From Fidelibacterota bacterium (GTDB lineage: Bacteria > Pseudomonadota > Alphaproteobacteria > Rhodospirillales > Rhodospirillaceae), in contig CANJLF010000023.1 of assembly GCA_947475295.1 (NCBI GenBank), positions 1-40,861 of the forward strand: a stretch of 40,861 nucleotides of DNA, given 5' to 3'. The notes below the pieces were generated by a model. The model was not told the origin of the DNA. It saw nothing but the letters and a program-made list of their open reading frames with translations, and did no database searches. The position numbers were made by a program, and so were the translations under genes. Within the stretch, counting starts at the first letter, position 1, and the number at the start of each line of letters is the position of its first letter. Below are positions 7,906-15,151 of the stretch, piece after piece.

Positions 7906-7938
7906 ATATTTTCAGCCGGCGGCAAGCTGGTCTTCGGT
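7833..7938 (-). repeat. Direct repeat copy B
   Basis: Second copy of the segment at 6724-6829, same orientation, about 88% identical by hand count. It includes the leader block gatcacatattttcagccgg (20 bp, identical). It spans the start of the relic frame and extends upstream of it, so the duplication carried the promoter-proximal region as well. Confidence 0.75.
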
Positions 7939-8028
7939 AGCGGCGGGGGGTGGACGGTGTGCGAGGATTTCCCGCAGCTCAGCTGGATAAAGGCCGGATA
8001 TCAGTTCCAAGCTTCAGGTGGTTGGCCT

Positions 8029-8505
8029 ATGACAAAGCAGGCGCTTCTCATCGTCGATGTGCAACCCCGCTTTTCGCCGTCTCCTGTGCTTGTCGAAAAT
8101 ATCAAAAAACTTCTTCCTTTTATGCCGTCGGCCGCAACGGTTCAGCACCATGACGAAGCCAAGGTTCCGTTTCTCGCGCAGATCAACTGGCGTGCAAATT
8201 CCGAAGATGCCTGCATGTTCAATGCCGACCGGGTTTTCATTAAGTACGGGTACTCGCCTCCACCGGACGCAATCACCTATCTCCGCGAGCTTCAGGTGGA
8301 ACGCGTTTTGGTCTGCGGCTTGCAGACGGAAGCGTGTGTCTTGGCGGCGGGTTTCGATCTGTTCGACGCCGGTCTTTTCCCGACATTGATCGCCGACCTT
8401 ACGGCCGGCGGACGAAACGACCCCAGCGGCGAAATCGGGATCGGCCTTTGGAAACGTCACATCGGCAAGGTTGTCGAATTGCATACAGTCTTTTTGCCGA
8501 CGTAA
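8029..8505 (+). CDS. Isochorismatase-like cysteine hydrolase
   Basis: The 158-residue cytosolic protein is a compact member of the isochorismatase/nicotinamidase fold. The catalytic triad is visible as Asp10 (LLIVDVQ), Lys72 (FIKYGYS) and Cys103 (GLQTEACV, nucleophile). The family hydrolyses amides or vinyl ethers (nicotinamide, isochorismate, N-carbamoyl compounds); specificity cannot be read here. It is shorter than typical nicotinamidases (about 200). ATG 8029 follows AGGTGG; an open frame extends upstream to 7711 but crosses the relic repeat and lacks the fold. It is followed 72 bp later by an exported hydrolase, perhaps from a separate promoter. Confidence 0.85.
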   Translation: MTKQALLIVDVQPRFSPSPVLVENIKKLLPFMPSAATVQHHDEAKVPFLAQINWRANSEDACMFNADRVFIKYGYSPPPDAITYLRELQVERVLVCGLQTEACVLAAGFDLFDAGLFPTLIADLTAGGRNDPSGEIGIGLWKRHIGKVVELHTVFLPT

Positions 8506-8577
8506 CTGCGCGCCTATGGGGCTCGCTTTAGTTTCGGGTTTCGTGGCAATCTTGCAAATATCAGGCTGGGGGGTCAG

Positions 8578-9723
8578 ATGAAAATTTTCATGCGGATTTG
8601 TTTGTCGCTGTTCGTCATATTTGGCGTCACTGCGGCTTCGCAGGCCGCCGACGCCACGAAGATTATCAGAGCCGATCACTACGTGCGCGTCACATCCACC
8701 GCGCCCTCCATGACCGGGCAGACGGCGCTGATTTATGTGCGCGAGGTAGCGGCCGGAGCGGCGCTGCCCGCCAAGTCCCCAAACAATCGCGTGGTGTTGT
8801 TCGTGCACGGTGCGGGAACGCCCGCTGAAGTTTCCTTCGATGTGCCCTACAGCGACTACAGCTGGATGGCCTATCTGGCGAAAGCTGGCTTCGACGTCTT
8901 CTCGGCGGACATGACCGGTTATGGACGCTCGACGCGGCCCACGGTCATGAACGATCCTTGCAACATCCAGGCTGACTTCCAAAAACAGTTTGCGCCGGAT
9001 CTCATGCCCGCCCCATGCGCGGCACCCTACACCAAGCCCATCACCACCATGGGTTCCGATTGGGACGATATCAGCGGCGTCGTGGATTACCTGCGCGCTT
9101 TGCGCGGCGTTGACAAAGTCTCTCTGGTGGGCTGGTCGCAGGGCGGACCGCGTACGGGCGGCTTTGCCGCGCGCCACCCTGAGAAAGTTTCGCGCCTTGT
9201 TGTGCTGGCGCCCGCCTATGGCCGCGAGGGACCGCTAGAGGCGCCGAACCCCCTGCCGACCAACACAGCCGGGTATACGACAGTGCAGACGGAAGCCGAC
9301 TTCATTGCCAATTGGGACCGCCAGGTGGGCTGCCCCGATCAGTATGAGCCCACCACAAAAGCCAGTGTATGGGCCGAGATGATGGCGTCGGACCCGGTCG
9401 GCGCAACCTGGGGCAAAGGTGTGCGCCGCGCGCCGCAGGTGCCGAGCTGGGGCTTCAACAAAGCCGTCGTGGAAAAGATGACCGTGCCGTTCCTGATGGT
9501 GACCGGCGTCCACGACAAGCAGGCTCTGCCTGAACGCGTGCATGAGCTGTACGCGGACTTGGGCTCGCGCGACAAAGTCCTCATCGACCTGGCCTGCTCG
9601 GGCCACAATGCCATGTGGGAGCGCAATCACTTGACGCTGTTCCAAGCCTCGCTGGAGTGGTTGGACAAAGGAACCTACACCGGCAAGACGCGCGGCGAAT
9701 TCAAAGCGGGCGCCACGAAGTAA
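8578..9723 (+). CDS. Exported alpha/beta hydrolase
   Basis: The 381-residue protein carries a Sec signal peptide (MKIFMRICLSLFVIFGVTAASQA) and an alpha/beta hydrolase fold. The oxyanion region is LFVHGAG (about 74-80), the nucleophile elbow GWSQGG has Ser187, the acid is Asp313 (TGVHDKQ) and the base His343 (SGHNAMW). Paired cysteines (Cys128, Cys147, Cys252, Cys340) fit a periplasmic disulfide-bonded enzyme. The lid region is long (about 215-295). Likely an esterase, lipase or haloalkane-type hydrolase; substrate unknown. The GGGGGG leader before ATG 8578 acts as ribosome-binding site. It is 21 bp from the next gene, which starts after GGAG, so the two form an operon. Confidence 0.88.
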   Translation: MKIFMRICLSLFVIFGVTAASQAADATKIIRADHYVRVTSTAPSMTGQTALIYVREVAAGAALPAKSPNNRVVLFVHGAGTPAEVSFDVPYSDYSWMAYLAKAGFDVFSADMTGYGRSTRPTVMNDPCNIQADFQKQFAPDLMPAPCAAPYTKPITTMGSDWDDISGVVDYLRALRGVDKVSLVGWSQGGPRTGGFAARHPEKVSRLVVLAPAYGREGPLEAPNPLPTNTAGYTTVQTEADFIANWDRQVGCPDQYEPTTKASVWAEMMASDPVGATWGKGVRRAPQVPSWGFNKAVVEKMTVPFLMVTGVHDKQALPERVHELYADLGSRDKVLIDLACSGHNAMWERNHLTLFQASLEWLDKGTYTGKTRGEFKAGATK

Positions 9724-9744
9724 TCACACGCACCGGAGAATGAA

Positions 9745-10470
9745 ATGACAGCCCTAACTTTGACGCGCCGTATATTTGTGGCCGGCGTCGGCATGATTGC
9801 CCTCAGCGTCGCCACGCCCTCTTTCAGCGCGGAAACGGGACCCGTAAAGATCGGCATGATCGGCGGAGGCGTGGTGTCCACCAACCTCGCCAAAGCGTGG
9901 ATCAAGACCGGTCACCAGGTGATGCTGTCCTCACGCAATCCTGAAAGTTTGAAGGATAAGGTCGCGGCGCTCGGACCCAATGCGCGCGCCGGCACGGTGG
10001 CCGAAGCGGTCGCCTTCGGCGATGTGATCTTGCTGGCGGTTCCCTACACCGCCGTTCCGGATATCGCGAAGGAATACGGCAAGGCCCTGGCCACGAAGAT
10101 TCTGGTGATCGATGCGTCCAACCCGATCCCTGACCGCGACGGCGAATTCGCGGCCATGGTGCGCAAGATCGGTGTCGGCGAATACACCCAGGGCCTGATG
10201 CCGGGCGCCAAACTCGTGCGCACCTTTAACGGTTTTACAGCGGTACGCTTCGCCGAGGGCGGCAAGAAGGACGGCGTGCAGATGGGAATGCCCATCTCCG
10301 GCGGCGATCCGCGAGCCCTGGGGTTAACGACACAGCTTGTGCGCGAAACCGGCTACGAGCCGGTGCTTGTCGGCAATGTCGCCTTCGGCAAGCATCTGAT
10401 GCCGCGCGAACCGCTGGGGCCGGAAATGAGCCCCGACGAAATCCGCCGGATCGCCGCGACGCTGAAATAA
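9745..10470 (+). CDS. Tat-exported NAD(P)-binding oxidoreductase (F420-dependent NADP reductase-like)
   Basis: The 241-residue protein opens with a twin-arginine signal (LTRRIFVAGVGMIALSV, cut near SFSA). A Rossmann domain follows: KIGMIGGGVVSTNLA (dinucleotide loop), VMLSSRNPESL (a basic Ser-Ser-Arg after strand 2 that suits the 2'-phosphate of NADP), then GDVILLAVPYTAV and VIDASNPIPDRDGE. It resembles the NADP reductase domain of F420-dependent NADP oxidoreductases (coenzyme F420 reductase, Fno-like). Tat export suggests it folds with its nucleotide bound before crossing. Substrate unknown. A paralog with the same architecture is at 27502-28245. Operon partner of the upstream hydrolase. Confidence 0.85.
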   Translation: MTALTLTRRIFVAGVGMIALSVATPSFSAETGPVKIGMIGGGVVSTNLAKAWIKTGHQVMLSSRNPESLKDKVAALGPNARAGTVAEAVAFGDVILLAVPYTAVPDIAKEYGKALATKILVIDASNPIPDRDGEFAAMVRKIGVGEYTQGLMPGAKLVRTFNGFTAVRFAEGGKKDGVQMGMPISGGDPRALGLTTQLVRETGYEPVLVGNVAFGKHLMPREPLGPEMSPDEIRRIAATLK

Positions 10471-10489
10471 ACCGAGCGCCGCAGCGTAT

Positions 10490-10514
10490 CCGGGTTCTTG
10501 GCTACTTCACCCGG
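10490..10514. terminator. Possible bidirectional terminator
   Basis: CCGGGT (10490-10495) and ACCCGG (10509-10514) can pair around a 13-nt loop in the 45-bp gap between convergent genes. The stem is short and there is no T run, so the call rests mainly on position. Confidence 0.3.
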
Positions 10515-10515
10515 G

Positions 10516-11244
10516 CTACTTTATCTGTCCAACAGTCGTGGCCTTATAGGCGGCGGCGGCCGCAGGGCTTTTGACATAGGCGATGAAACGCATGGCAGCG
10601 GCGCCCGCCTTCGCATCAGTGGTAATTGCGGCAGTGTAAACCGTGACGCGCTGAATGGACTCCGGCAGCGGACCAACGATGGAGATGCCCTTGATCGGCA
10701 AGAGCTCGCTCATCTGCTGGAAACCCGCTTCCGCCTCGCCCCGGGGAACCACTTCGGCGACCAGGCCCGTGGTGACGACGACGGTTTTGGGTTTCATCTG
10801 ATCGGCGATGCCGAGTTTTGGAAACAGCTCGGTCGTCAGGTACTGACCGCTGGGGCCGCGCGATACGGCGACGGACTTGGCGGCAAGCATCGCCGCCTTG
10901 AACTTGTCGGGCGTGGAAATGTCGGGCTTCGCAGCACCTTCCTTAACCGCCATACCCACGCGCATCTCGGCGACGTCAGCGCCCACTGAAACTAGCTTAC
11001 CCGCTTTGAATTGCGCTTCGATATCGGTTTTGAACGTGATCACGAGATCGGCGGGGACATCATTGCCTTCGACGATCTTGATCTTGTCGCCCGAAGAAGC
11101 TTCGTAACCCGCCTTGAGCGCCTCCAAGGTAATGTTGTAGGCCGCCAAGGGCTTGCGAATGACAAGTTCATCGGCGGCGGCGGGCGCGGCGACCACAGGC
11201 GCGACGATGACGGCGGCAAGCGCGGCGATCCATCCGAATTTCAT
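10516..11244 (-). CDS. ModA-like periplasmic substrate-binding protein
   Basis: The 242-residue protein has a signal peptide (MKFGWIAALAAVIVAPVVAAPAAA) and a small type II periplasmic binding fold. It has the features of the molybdate-binding ModA superfamily: SSGDKIKIVEGNDVPADLVI near the hinge, SRGPSGQYLTTEL, and GEAEAGFQQMSELLPIKGISIVGPLPESIQ, where domestic ModA has the oxyanion loop. No permease or ATPase gene is adjacent, so it is an orphan binding protein that may serve another transporter or act as a scavenger or enzyme. The oxyanion ligand residues are not clearly kept, so molybdate specificity is unproven. ATG 11244 follows AAGGGAA. Confidence 0.8.
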   Translation of the reverse strand: MKFGWIAALAAVIVAPVVAAPAAADELVIRKPLAAYNITLEALKAGYEASSGDKIKIVEGNDVPADLVITFKTDIEAQFKAGKLVSVGADVAEMRVGMAVKEGAAKPDISTPDKFKAAMLAAKSVAVSRGPSGQYLTTELFPKLGIADQMKPKTVVVTTGLVAEVVPRGEAEAGFQQMSELLPIKGISIVGPLPESIQRVTVYTAAITTDAKAGAAAMRFIAYVKSPAAAAAYKATTVGQIK

Positions 11245-11344
11245 CACGTAAGATTCCCTTCTTTTGGCGTTTCCGTTTGGACGCCAAGCGCGCGCCCAGC
11301 GCTTCCTCATAGTCCAGACGCGACGCTTCTCCGGCCCCCACCGC

Positions 11345-12271
11345 TTACTTTGGCTGAGAAGCCTTCCATTGCGCGATGGCCACTTCAGTCGTGCGGATCA
11401 TTTTCCAGCCCTCGGCCAGGCGGCGCGTAATGCCCGCCGCGGTGGTTTCGGAAAGGCCGCAGGCGACGTTGTTTTTAATGCAGGCCTTCAAGATCGTCTG
11501 CCGGGCCTGTTCGACCTCCGGTGCGTCGACTTCCACGCCCAGCGACTGATGAAGGTCGCCGGCAGCGCCGAGGAAGATCGCGCCAACACCCGGTACCGCG
11601 GTGATGGCGTCGATGTTTTTCAAGCCTTCGGTCGATTCGATCATCATGATGGCCAGGAGATCGCCGTCGGGATTGAGCGGCCACACATCGGCGCGTGCCT
11701 CATATTCTTTGGCCGAGATACCCCACGCCCAGAGAGCGGCGGCGGGGCCGGATCCACGCAGTCCGACGGGTTTCTGGTACTTCGAGGTCTTCTTTTGCGG
11801 GTAGCGCATGTTCTGAACCGCGAGCGATGCCTGTGCGGGCGTATCGATGCCATTGAAGATGACGCCCATCAGACCGCCGTCGAGGGCCTGCTTTGCGATC
11901 CACTGCGCGCCCTCGCGGCCATAGGGCGCAAAGCGCGCGAACAACGCCACGTTCGGCTGGGCGTTGCCCTTCCGAAGCGCGGTGGCTTTATCGACCATGC
12001 CGGCCGCGAATTGGTGCAGCGCCGCCATATCCATTGGCGTGTGCTCCATGTCGACGTAGACATAGTCGGCATCGGCGCGCGCCATGGCGCGGGCGTTATC
12101 CGCCGTCATGCTGCCGGTCTGTAATCCGATAATAGGTTTGCCCGCCGCAAGCTTTTCAATGGCGGGATTGAGGTGTTTGACCTCGGCCGCAGAAAGCGCC
12201 TGCGGTAGCGTTGCGATCGCGGCCGTCAGCAGCGCGATGCGGAAGTATGTAATGCTATTGGCTATGCCCAT
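11345..12271 (-). CDS. Exported HpcH/HpaI-family aldolase
   Basis: The 308-residue protein is a class II 2-oxo-acid aldolase of the HpcH/HpaI/citrate-lyase-beta superfamily: DYVYVDMEH (acid-base and phosphate side), ALFARFAPYGRE, IMMIESTEGLKNI (metal-binding Glu) and GVGAIFLGAAGDLHQSLG (metal-binding Asp). HpaI cleaves 4-hydroxy-2-oxoheptane-dioate at the end of homoprotocatechuate breakdown. Unusually it carries a signal-like N-terminus (YFRIALLTAAIATLPQALSA) before the barrel, implying a periplasmic or anchored enzyme. ATG 12271 has a strong GGGGGAG site, so the leader is genuinely translated. A FAH-family gene, often the partner of HpaI in that pathway, lies nearby on the same strand. Confidence 0.85.
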   Translation of the reverse strand: MGIANSITYFRIALLTAAIATLPQALSAAEVKHLNPAIEKLAAGKPIIGLQTGSMTADNARAMARADADYVYVDMEHTPMDMAALHQFAAGMVDKATALRKGNAQPNVALFARFAPYGREGAQWIAKQALDGGLMGVIFNGIDTPAQASLAVQNMRYPQKKTSKYQKPVGLRGSGPAAALWAWGISAKEYEARADVWPLNPDGDLLAIMMIESTEGLKNIDAITAVPGVGAIFLGAAGDLHQSLGVEVDAPEVEQARQTILKACIKNNVACGLSETTAAGITRRLAEGWKMIRTTEVAIAQWKASQPK

Positions 12272-12404
12272 GTCGGTTCTCCCCCATATTGAATGGACCG
12301 CAGCTTATATTGCCTCAGTATGAGTGTGCGCCGCTACCCCTGCTTAGCGAGTCGTTCGCTCACCGAGCGGATTTTGCATCATAGGGCCGGAGGGCGTATG
12401 TGTG

Positions 12405-12430
12405 GCGGGCGGTCCGATAGGACCGCCCGC
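12405..12430. terminator. Hairpin terminator between LPMO-like and aldolase genes
   Basis: GCGGGCGGTCC (12405-12415) pairs perfectly with GGACCGCCCGC (12420-12430) around GATA. It lies downstream of the LPMO-like gene and about 130 bp ahead of the aldolase start, both minus strand. No U run follows. The rest of 12272-12568 shows nothing I can support. Confidence 0.5.
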
Positions 12431-12568
12431 GCCTTTCAGACGTAACCCAGAACATATTCCAGTGACCTGACGGCTGTTTAGGCACCTGTTCGGCAGTCGC
12501 CGTCGCTCCAGCATTGCGACACCACCCCGGTTAGGGTGTGCAAAGATTTGCGGTGCGGCTACACTGGT

Positions 12569-13174
12569 CTATTTTTTACCAGCCCACCCTTGATCGCGCG
12601 GCAGCTTAGGGTCCGCACTGATCTTTAATTCAGCGCAGTGGTGATAGGTATAGCCCCCCTCAGCATTAAACCCGTGTTCAGCCATCCATTGGATGACCTG
12701 CAGCGTGCAATTCTCGCAGTCGATGTTCGGAATGCGAACATCAGTTTCCCAGATGTGACCGGATGGGAAACGTTCGCTATGGACGAACAACCCATCCGCG
12801 AGGACGGGCGCCTTTGGACTTTTGTCAATCTTGGCCGAGACGGAATAAGGGCCCTTCTCCGTACTGCGCGTAACGGTTTCGGGATCCTCCGGCAGACCCG
12901 TCGGGTCAGCCGCCAGGGCAATACGGTAGTGCCCCGGATGATAAACGGTTTCCTTCACTTTGATATGGAGCTGCGTGCCGCCGCGAACGGGCGTCACCAC
13001 GGCAGTTGCCGGCGTCGAACCGTGCGTCGTTCCACCGCACGGCTCCGGCTTCTGAGGATTGCCACGGTCATCGAGAATGAGCGTCGGCACCGGTTCCATC
13101 AGCTGAAAATGCGAGCTCGCTTGCGTCGGAATGAGAAGTGCGAAAGGGGCGAGAAAAGCCGGATGAATTCTCAT
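12569..13174 (-). CDS. LPMO-like exported copper protein (SCE4755-like family)
   Basis: The 201-residue product has a short signal peptide (MRIHPAFLAPFALLIPTQASS) that would be cleaved directly before His22, leaving an N-terminal histidine as in copper-brace proteins. The mature part has NPQKPEPCGGTTHG, VKETVYHPGHYRIAL, LADGLFVHSE, CENCTLQVIQWMAEHG and TYHHCAELKI. I remember these features from the SCE4755 family of polysaccharide-monooxygenase-like proteins. Candidate copper ligands are His22, a His of HPGHY and the YHHC pair. It may oxidise polysaccharide or carry copper; activity is unproven. ATG 13174 is preferred because it starts the signal; an ATG at 13189 is also in frame. It lies in a run of exported proteins on the minus strand. 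Confidence 0.75.
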   Translation of the reverse strand: MRIHPAFLAPFALLIPTQASSHFQLMEPVPTLILDDRGNPQKPEPCGGTTHGSTPATAVVTPVRGGTQLHIKVKETVYHPGHYRIALAADPTGLPEDPETVTRSTEKGPYSVSAKIDKSPKAPVLADGLFVHSERFPSGHIWETDVRIPNIDCENCTLQVIQWMAEHGFNAEGGYTYHHCAELKISADPKLPRDQGWAGKK

Positions 13175-13248
13175 GTGTTCTCTCTTCATGGGTTTCAGGA
13201 AGGAAAGGTCGCGCACTTTACGCCGGCGCACCAATCACAATTCGGGGA

Positions 13249-14040
13249 TTAGGTCACTTTCACGACGAGGTCTGGAAAGCCTTCGATCTTGCCTGTCATC
13301 GTGTCGCCGGAGACAACCGGCCCCACATTCTCGGGCGTGCCGGAGAAAATAATGTCTCCGGCCTTCAGTTCATTGGCGCGGGAAAGTTGGGCGATCTGCT
13401 CGGCGACGTTCCAGATCATCTGGTTCAGGTCGGCATTCTGCTTTACGGCGCCATTCACCGCGAGGGAGATGCGGCCTTTGATGATATGGCCGACGTTAGC
13501 CACCGGATGGATCGGACCCATGGGGGCCGATTGGTCAAAGCTCTTGCCGATTTCCCAGGGCTTTTGCTCCGCTTTCATGGCGTTTTGAAGGTCGCGGCGC
13601 GTCATGTCGAGGCCCAGGGTGTAGCCGAGCACATGGTCGAGGGCTTGCTCGACCGGGATGTTCTTTCCGCCCGACTTTAGAAACGCCACCAGCTCAATCT
13701 CATAATGGAAATCCTTGGTCAGCGTCGGATAGGCAATGCTGCCGGTGGCGCCCGGCTGAACAACCATGACCGCGTCCGCGGGCTTCTGAAAGAAGAACGG
13801 CGGCTCGCGGTTAGGATCAGATCCCATTTCGCGAGCGTGAGCAGCATAGTTGCGGCCTATACAATAGACACGCCGAACCGGGAACAAGGCACCGGTGCCG
13901 ACAACCGGCACGGTGGGCTGGGCAACACTAAACAGAGCATTGTTGGCCGAAGCGGCGCTTGTTTCCGGCGTTGCGGCCATGGAAGTCACCGCGCCGAGTC
14001 CCGCCGACACGGCGGCGCGGCGCGTCATATGGATGGTCAT
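13249..14040 (-). CDS. Tat-exported fumarylacetoacetate hydrolase (FAH) family protein
   Basis: The 263-residue protein has a twin-arginine leader (HMTRRAAVSAGLGAVTSMAA) and a complete FAH C-terminal domain. The signature RVYCIGRNYAAHAREMG is followed by PFFFQKPADAV, KDFHYEIELVAF (the Glu-x-Glu metal ligands), GYTLGLDMTRRDLQ (metal Asp), GKSFDQSAPMGP and GDIIFSGTPENVGPV. The family cleaves or decarboxylates acyl-pyruvates with Mg or Mn; HpaG-type members act in aromatic acid breakdown. Export of this fold is unusual. ATG 14040 has AGGAGG eight bases ahead, so the leader is translated. It sits on the same strand as the exported aldolase, 1 kb away, with the LPMO-like gene between. Confidence 0.88.
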   Translation of the reverse strand: MTIHMTRRAAVSAGLGAVTSMAATPETSAASANNALFSVAQPTVPVVGTGALFPVRRVYCIGRNYAAHAREMGSDPNREPPFFFQKPADAVMVVQPGATGSIAYPTLTKDFHYEIELVAFLKSGGKNIPVEQALDHVLGYTLGLDMTRRDLQNAMKAEQKPWEIGKSFDQSAPMGPIHPVANVGHIIKGRISLAVNGAVKQNADLNQMIWNVAEQIAQLSRANELKAGDIIFSGTPENVGPVVSGDTMTGKIEGFPDLVVKVT

Positions 14041-14127
14041 ATCGTCCTCCTCTTCTTACGCTGTTCAAAGGATACCATAAGTTATGGCCGTTTGAACGCG
14101 TCGAAGCGGAAGCAAGTCCCGCGCAGG

Positions 14128-14612
14128 CTAAGAATGAGTGCCAAGCAGCACGTCCAGCTGCTCGAACTGTTCAGGGAACCCGCCCGTGCTGCCGGAGGCC
14201 ATGGCGGCGTCTAGTGCCTCCTTGGACGGATAGAGGTCGTGCACCACGACCACTGTCTTGCCGCCCTTTTCCGTGAAGGTCGCGGTGCTTGTCGAACCCT
14301 CGGGGCTTTCTTCATTGGTCCAGATGATGCGGGTGTGAGGCGTGACTTCGATGTACTTGCCGAAGAACGCCATAGGCTGCTCCGCGGCAGGATGGGCGAA
14401 CACAAAACGGTAAGCGCCCCTGTACGGATATCGGCCTCGCAGGACACGAAGGAGATGCCGAAGGATTTCGGCGCCCACCATTGCTTGAACAGCTCGAGTT
14501 TGGTCCAGGCTTCGAACACGATGCGCGCCGGGGCGTTGAAGGTTCGCGTCACCACCAGCTCACGGTCCGACGTCCGCTCCACCGTTGTCTCATTCTTTTT
14601 TTTTGCGCCCAT
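14128..14612 (-). pseudogene. SRPBCC (AHSA1-type) protein with a 1-nt frameshift
   Basis: Two overlapping minus-strand frames give the two halves of one START-like SRPBCC domain. The first (from 14612) reads RTFNAPARIVFEAWTKLELFKQWWAPKSF and ends at ADIRTG. The second resumes GAYRFVFAHPA and runs to FEQLDVLLGTHS at 14128. The switch falls at the C run 14417-14420 (G run on the coding strand); one extra G restores a 161-residue protein. Such proteins bind hydrophobic ligands and usually sit directly after an ArsR gene, as here, with a 23-bp overlap. The shift may be true inactivation, programmed slippage or a sequencing error in a homopolymer; I cannot tell which. Confidence 0.85.
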
Positions 14613-14955
14613 CGGCCCTCTCCTTGCGTTTCAGGTCCTCGACAACCGCGTCCAGCGCGTCGAAGCGCGCGGCCCAGAGCTGGCGGTACCGCTCGATCCA
14701 TGCCGCTTCTTCCGCCAGGCGCCGCAGGCCGAGCTTGCAGGTCCGCACGCGCCCGACCTTCTCCGTGGTGACAAGCCCCGCCTGCTCCAAGACGCCGACA
14801 TGCTTTTTCATGCCCGTGAGGGTCATGTGGAATTTCTCGGCAAGCTCCGTGATCGAAGCGTCTGTACGCCCGAGTTGTTCCAGAACGCCGCGCCGGGTGG
14901 CGTCCGAGAGCGCGGCGAAGGAGGCATCGAAGCGGGCTTGCGTATACTGAACCAT
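14590..14955 (-). CDS. ArsR-family transcriptional regulator
   Basis: The 121-residue winged-helix protein is of the type found with SRPBCC partners: ALSDATRRGVLEQLGRTDASITELAEKFHMTLTGMKKHVGVLEQAGLVTTEKVGRVRTCKL covers the DNA-binding domain (about residues 16-77), with a helical C-terminus for dimerisation. No metal-binding CVC motif is present, so it is not an arsenic sensor. It overlaps the SRPBCC gene by 23 bp, giving one transcription unit. The inverted repeat at 14944-14967 covers its start codon, which implies autorepression. The C-terminus ends in a lysine-rich stretch. Confidence 0.9.
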   Translation of the reverse strand: MVQYTQARFDASFAALSDATRRGVLEQLGRTDASITELAEKFHMTLTGMKKHVGVLEQAGLVTTEKVGRVRTCKLGLRRLAEEAAWIERYRQLWAARFDALDAVVEDLKRKERADGRKKKE

Positions 14956-14967
14956 TCGGTTCAGTAT
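14944..14967. promoter_or_regulatory. Inverted repeat operator over the arsR start codon
   Basis: ATACTGAACC and GGTTCAGTAT form perfect 10-bp arms around a 4-nt spacer. The ATG of arsR (14953-14955 on the minus strand) lies inside. Size and position suit an ArsR dimer that blocks its own transcription or translation initiation. Confidence 0.7.
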
Positions 14968-15151
14968 TTAACATATGGCTTGGCAGCCAGCAAGGGGGCC
15001 AATCAACAAACCCTGCCCGCTGTTGCCACGGCCCGATTTAAGCGCGATCCTTATGGTCCGGCGGTTCATGCCTTCATATCGCTTGGCCCGATACTTTTCC
15101 TGGAGTTCGCCCCTTCTTGGAGTTCGTCCCGTGCATCATGTTTTTGCGGCC

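Larger units (their letters stand above)
7561..8028. other. 468-bp region without an intact gene
   Basis: Between the FMN-binding gene and the cysteine hydrolase lies a minus-strand relic (7702-7905), its hairpin terminator (7679-7701) and repeat copy B (7833-7938). I see nothing supportable in the rest (7561-7678 and 7940-8028) apart from the leader of the hydrolase at 8029. Confidence 0.6.

Noticed and set aside
7711-8028. N-terminal extension of the cysteine hydrolase
   Set aside because: It runs through the duplicated glycosyltransferase leader; the fold and a ribosome-binding site begin at 8029.
8014-9177. 387-residue minus-strand open frame across the hydrolase genes
   Set aside because: Overlaps two well-supported genes on the other strand and crosses their intergenic gap; no recognisable domain.
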